From: Verrucomicrobiota bacterium
GTDB taxonomy: Bacteria > Verrucomicrobiota > Verrucomicrobiia > Methylacidiphilales > UBA1321
Reading direction: 5' to 3'
Assembly: GCA_013285645.1 (NCBI GenBank)
Contig: JABDHJ010000006.1
Location: forward strand, 1 to 64,000
Length of the DNA: 64,000 nucleotides
Shown: positions 63,392 through 64,000 of the stretch, piece by piece
Numbering within the stretch: the stretch's first letter is position 1
How the letters are laid out: each line of letters opens with the position of its first letter
Notes under the pieces: model-generated
What the model saw: only the letters and a program-made list of their open reading frames with translations
What the model was told of the DNA's origin: nothing
The model's database searches: none
Program-made: the position numbers and the translations under genes

Positions 63392-64000
63392 CTAATAGTA
63401 CTTCGGTAGAAATTTCGCTTCAGCTTCAAACAATTCCAGCGTCATGGCCTTGATTTCAGATGGCGAACAGACTGCGGCCGTGAGTGGGTCGAGTTGCAAG
63501 GCATGGATCGCAGCTTCCTTGCTGCGCTCGACGGCGGCGGTGGCGCCGAGTTCGAACATGGCCATGTTCGAGGCGCACAGCGCGGCCATTTGCGGAGGCA
63601 GCGCACCGTAACGAGACGGGTTCAGTCCATTGCGATCGACCATGGTGGCAACTTCGACGCACCCGTTGGACGGCAGGTTGGTAATCAGTCGACCGAGATT
63701 GGCCGTCGAATTCATGACGTTGCCATGTATCCGGCAGGGATGATCTTTCTCCCGCGCTTCGATGATCCAACTGGCATATTCCCAACTCCGCTCCCAGTCC
63801 ATCGGCTTGGCCCCGCTTAAAATATCTGTGCGTTCCTGGTCGGCTTGGGCGCGCCAATGAGGCCAGTTGTTGGCGTAAAAACTCGATTCACCCTCGTACC
63901 TGGAGCGGGCGTAACGTTGAAGGAGATCCTTGCGCTTGCGATAATAGGGCAGGTATTCGGAAAGATGCCCGCTCGACTCGGTGATAAACGCACCGAAATG
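63392..64000 (-). CDS. GH4 family glycosidase paralogue, 5' end outside window
   Basis: The frame is open from the right edge to the stop at 63392, 203 codons counting stop; the N-terminal NAD domain is cut off. What remains aligns well with the C-terminal part of the GH4 protein at 59070: HFGAFITESSGHLSEYLPYY, MDWERSWEYASWIIEAREKD and LPPQMAALCASNMAMFELGA, close to identical in places. Probably a duplicate with a different sugar specificity or expression. Confidence 0.93.
   Translation of the reverse strand, partial: HFGAFITESSGHLSEYLPYYRKRKDLLQRYARSRYEGESSFYANNWPHWRAQADQERTDILSGAKPMDWERSWEYASWIIEAREKDHPCRIHGNVMNSTANLGRLITNLPSNGCVEVATMVDRNGLNPSRYGALPPQMAALCASNMAMFELGATAAVERSKEAAIHALQLDPLTAAVCSPSEIKAMTLELFEAEAKFLPKYY

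Overview
The window reads as chromosomal DNA of a Gram-negative member of the PVC group, most likely Verrucomicrobiota. The evidence is indirect. There is a Porin_5-like porin, a TolC/MacA/MacB efflux set, a GSII-type glutamine synthetase, an ABC permease fused to a CPBP protease, and a large hypothetical whose tail has the 'RLERFRIAHGSYPDSL' style common in PVC genomes. No rRNA or phylogenetic marker is present, so the phylum is an inference. No phage, transposase or CRISPR array is visible.

Layout. 1-9.8 kb: a truncated porin, a TMTC-like membrane protein with TPRs, a two-gene ABC exporter whose permease carries a CPBP intramembrane protease, and a SulP anion transporter with STAS and cyclic-nucleotide-binding domains. 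10-14.1 kb: small secreted proteins, a soluble pyridine nucleotide transhydrogenase, and two near-identical small-RNA candidates on the minus strand (about 10512-10580 and 13961-14028). Each candidate has a matching promoter layout and an intrinsic terminator. 14.3-23.5 kb: a surface-polysaccharide cluster with a Wzt-like ATPase, glycosyltransferases including an alpha-1,2-fucosyltransferase, and methyltransferases; part of it is clearly AT-richer. 23.6-31.5 kb: an SRPBCC protein, tRNA-Leu(CAG), a TIM-barrel isomerase, a PP2C phosphatase paired with a 134-residue minimal kinase-like protein, glutamine synthetase next to an ADP-ribosylglycohydrolase, and tRNA-Phe(GAA). 31.5-39.2 kb: a GT-C-type membrane protein, a GH16 glucanase, a class A penicillin-binding protein, a DUF2127 protein and an oxidoreductase with a SAF-like tail.

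39.3-49.4 kb holds the most unusual locus. One dense operon encodes two very large paralogous secreted proteins (1121 and 1143 aa), an ECF sigma factor, its putative membrane anti-sigma partner, a secreted hypothetical, a CsgG-like protein, and a 50-aa remnant of a further paralogue. The CsgG-like protein and the N-termini of the giants share the same kind of module, so the locus may be a self-regulated envelope system; I recognise no described equivalent.

49.4-64 kb: a PAS hybrid histidine kinase, a TetR-controlled set (membrane protein, isochorismatase-like protein, AbrB-family membrane protein), a tolC-macA-macB operon with 4-bp overlaps, and a duplicated GH4 glycosidase/AraC regulator module around a cytidylate-kinase-like gene. 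The second GH4 gene runs off the right edge.
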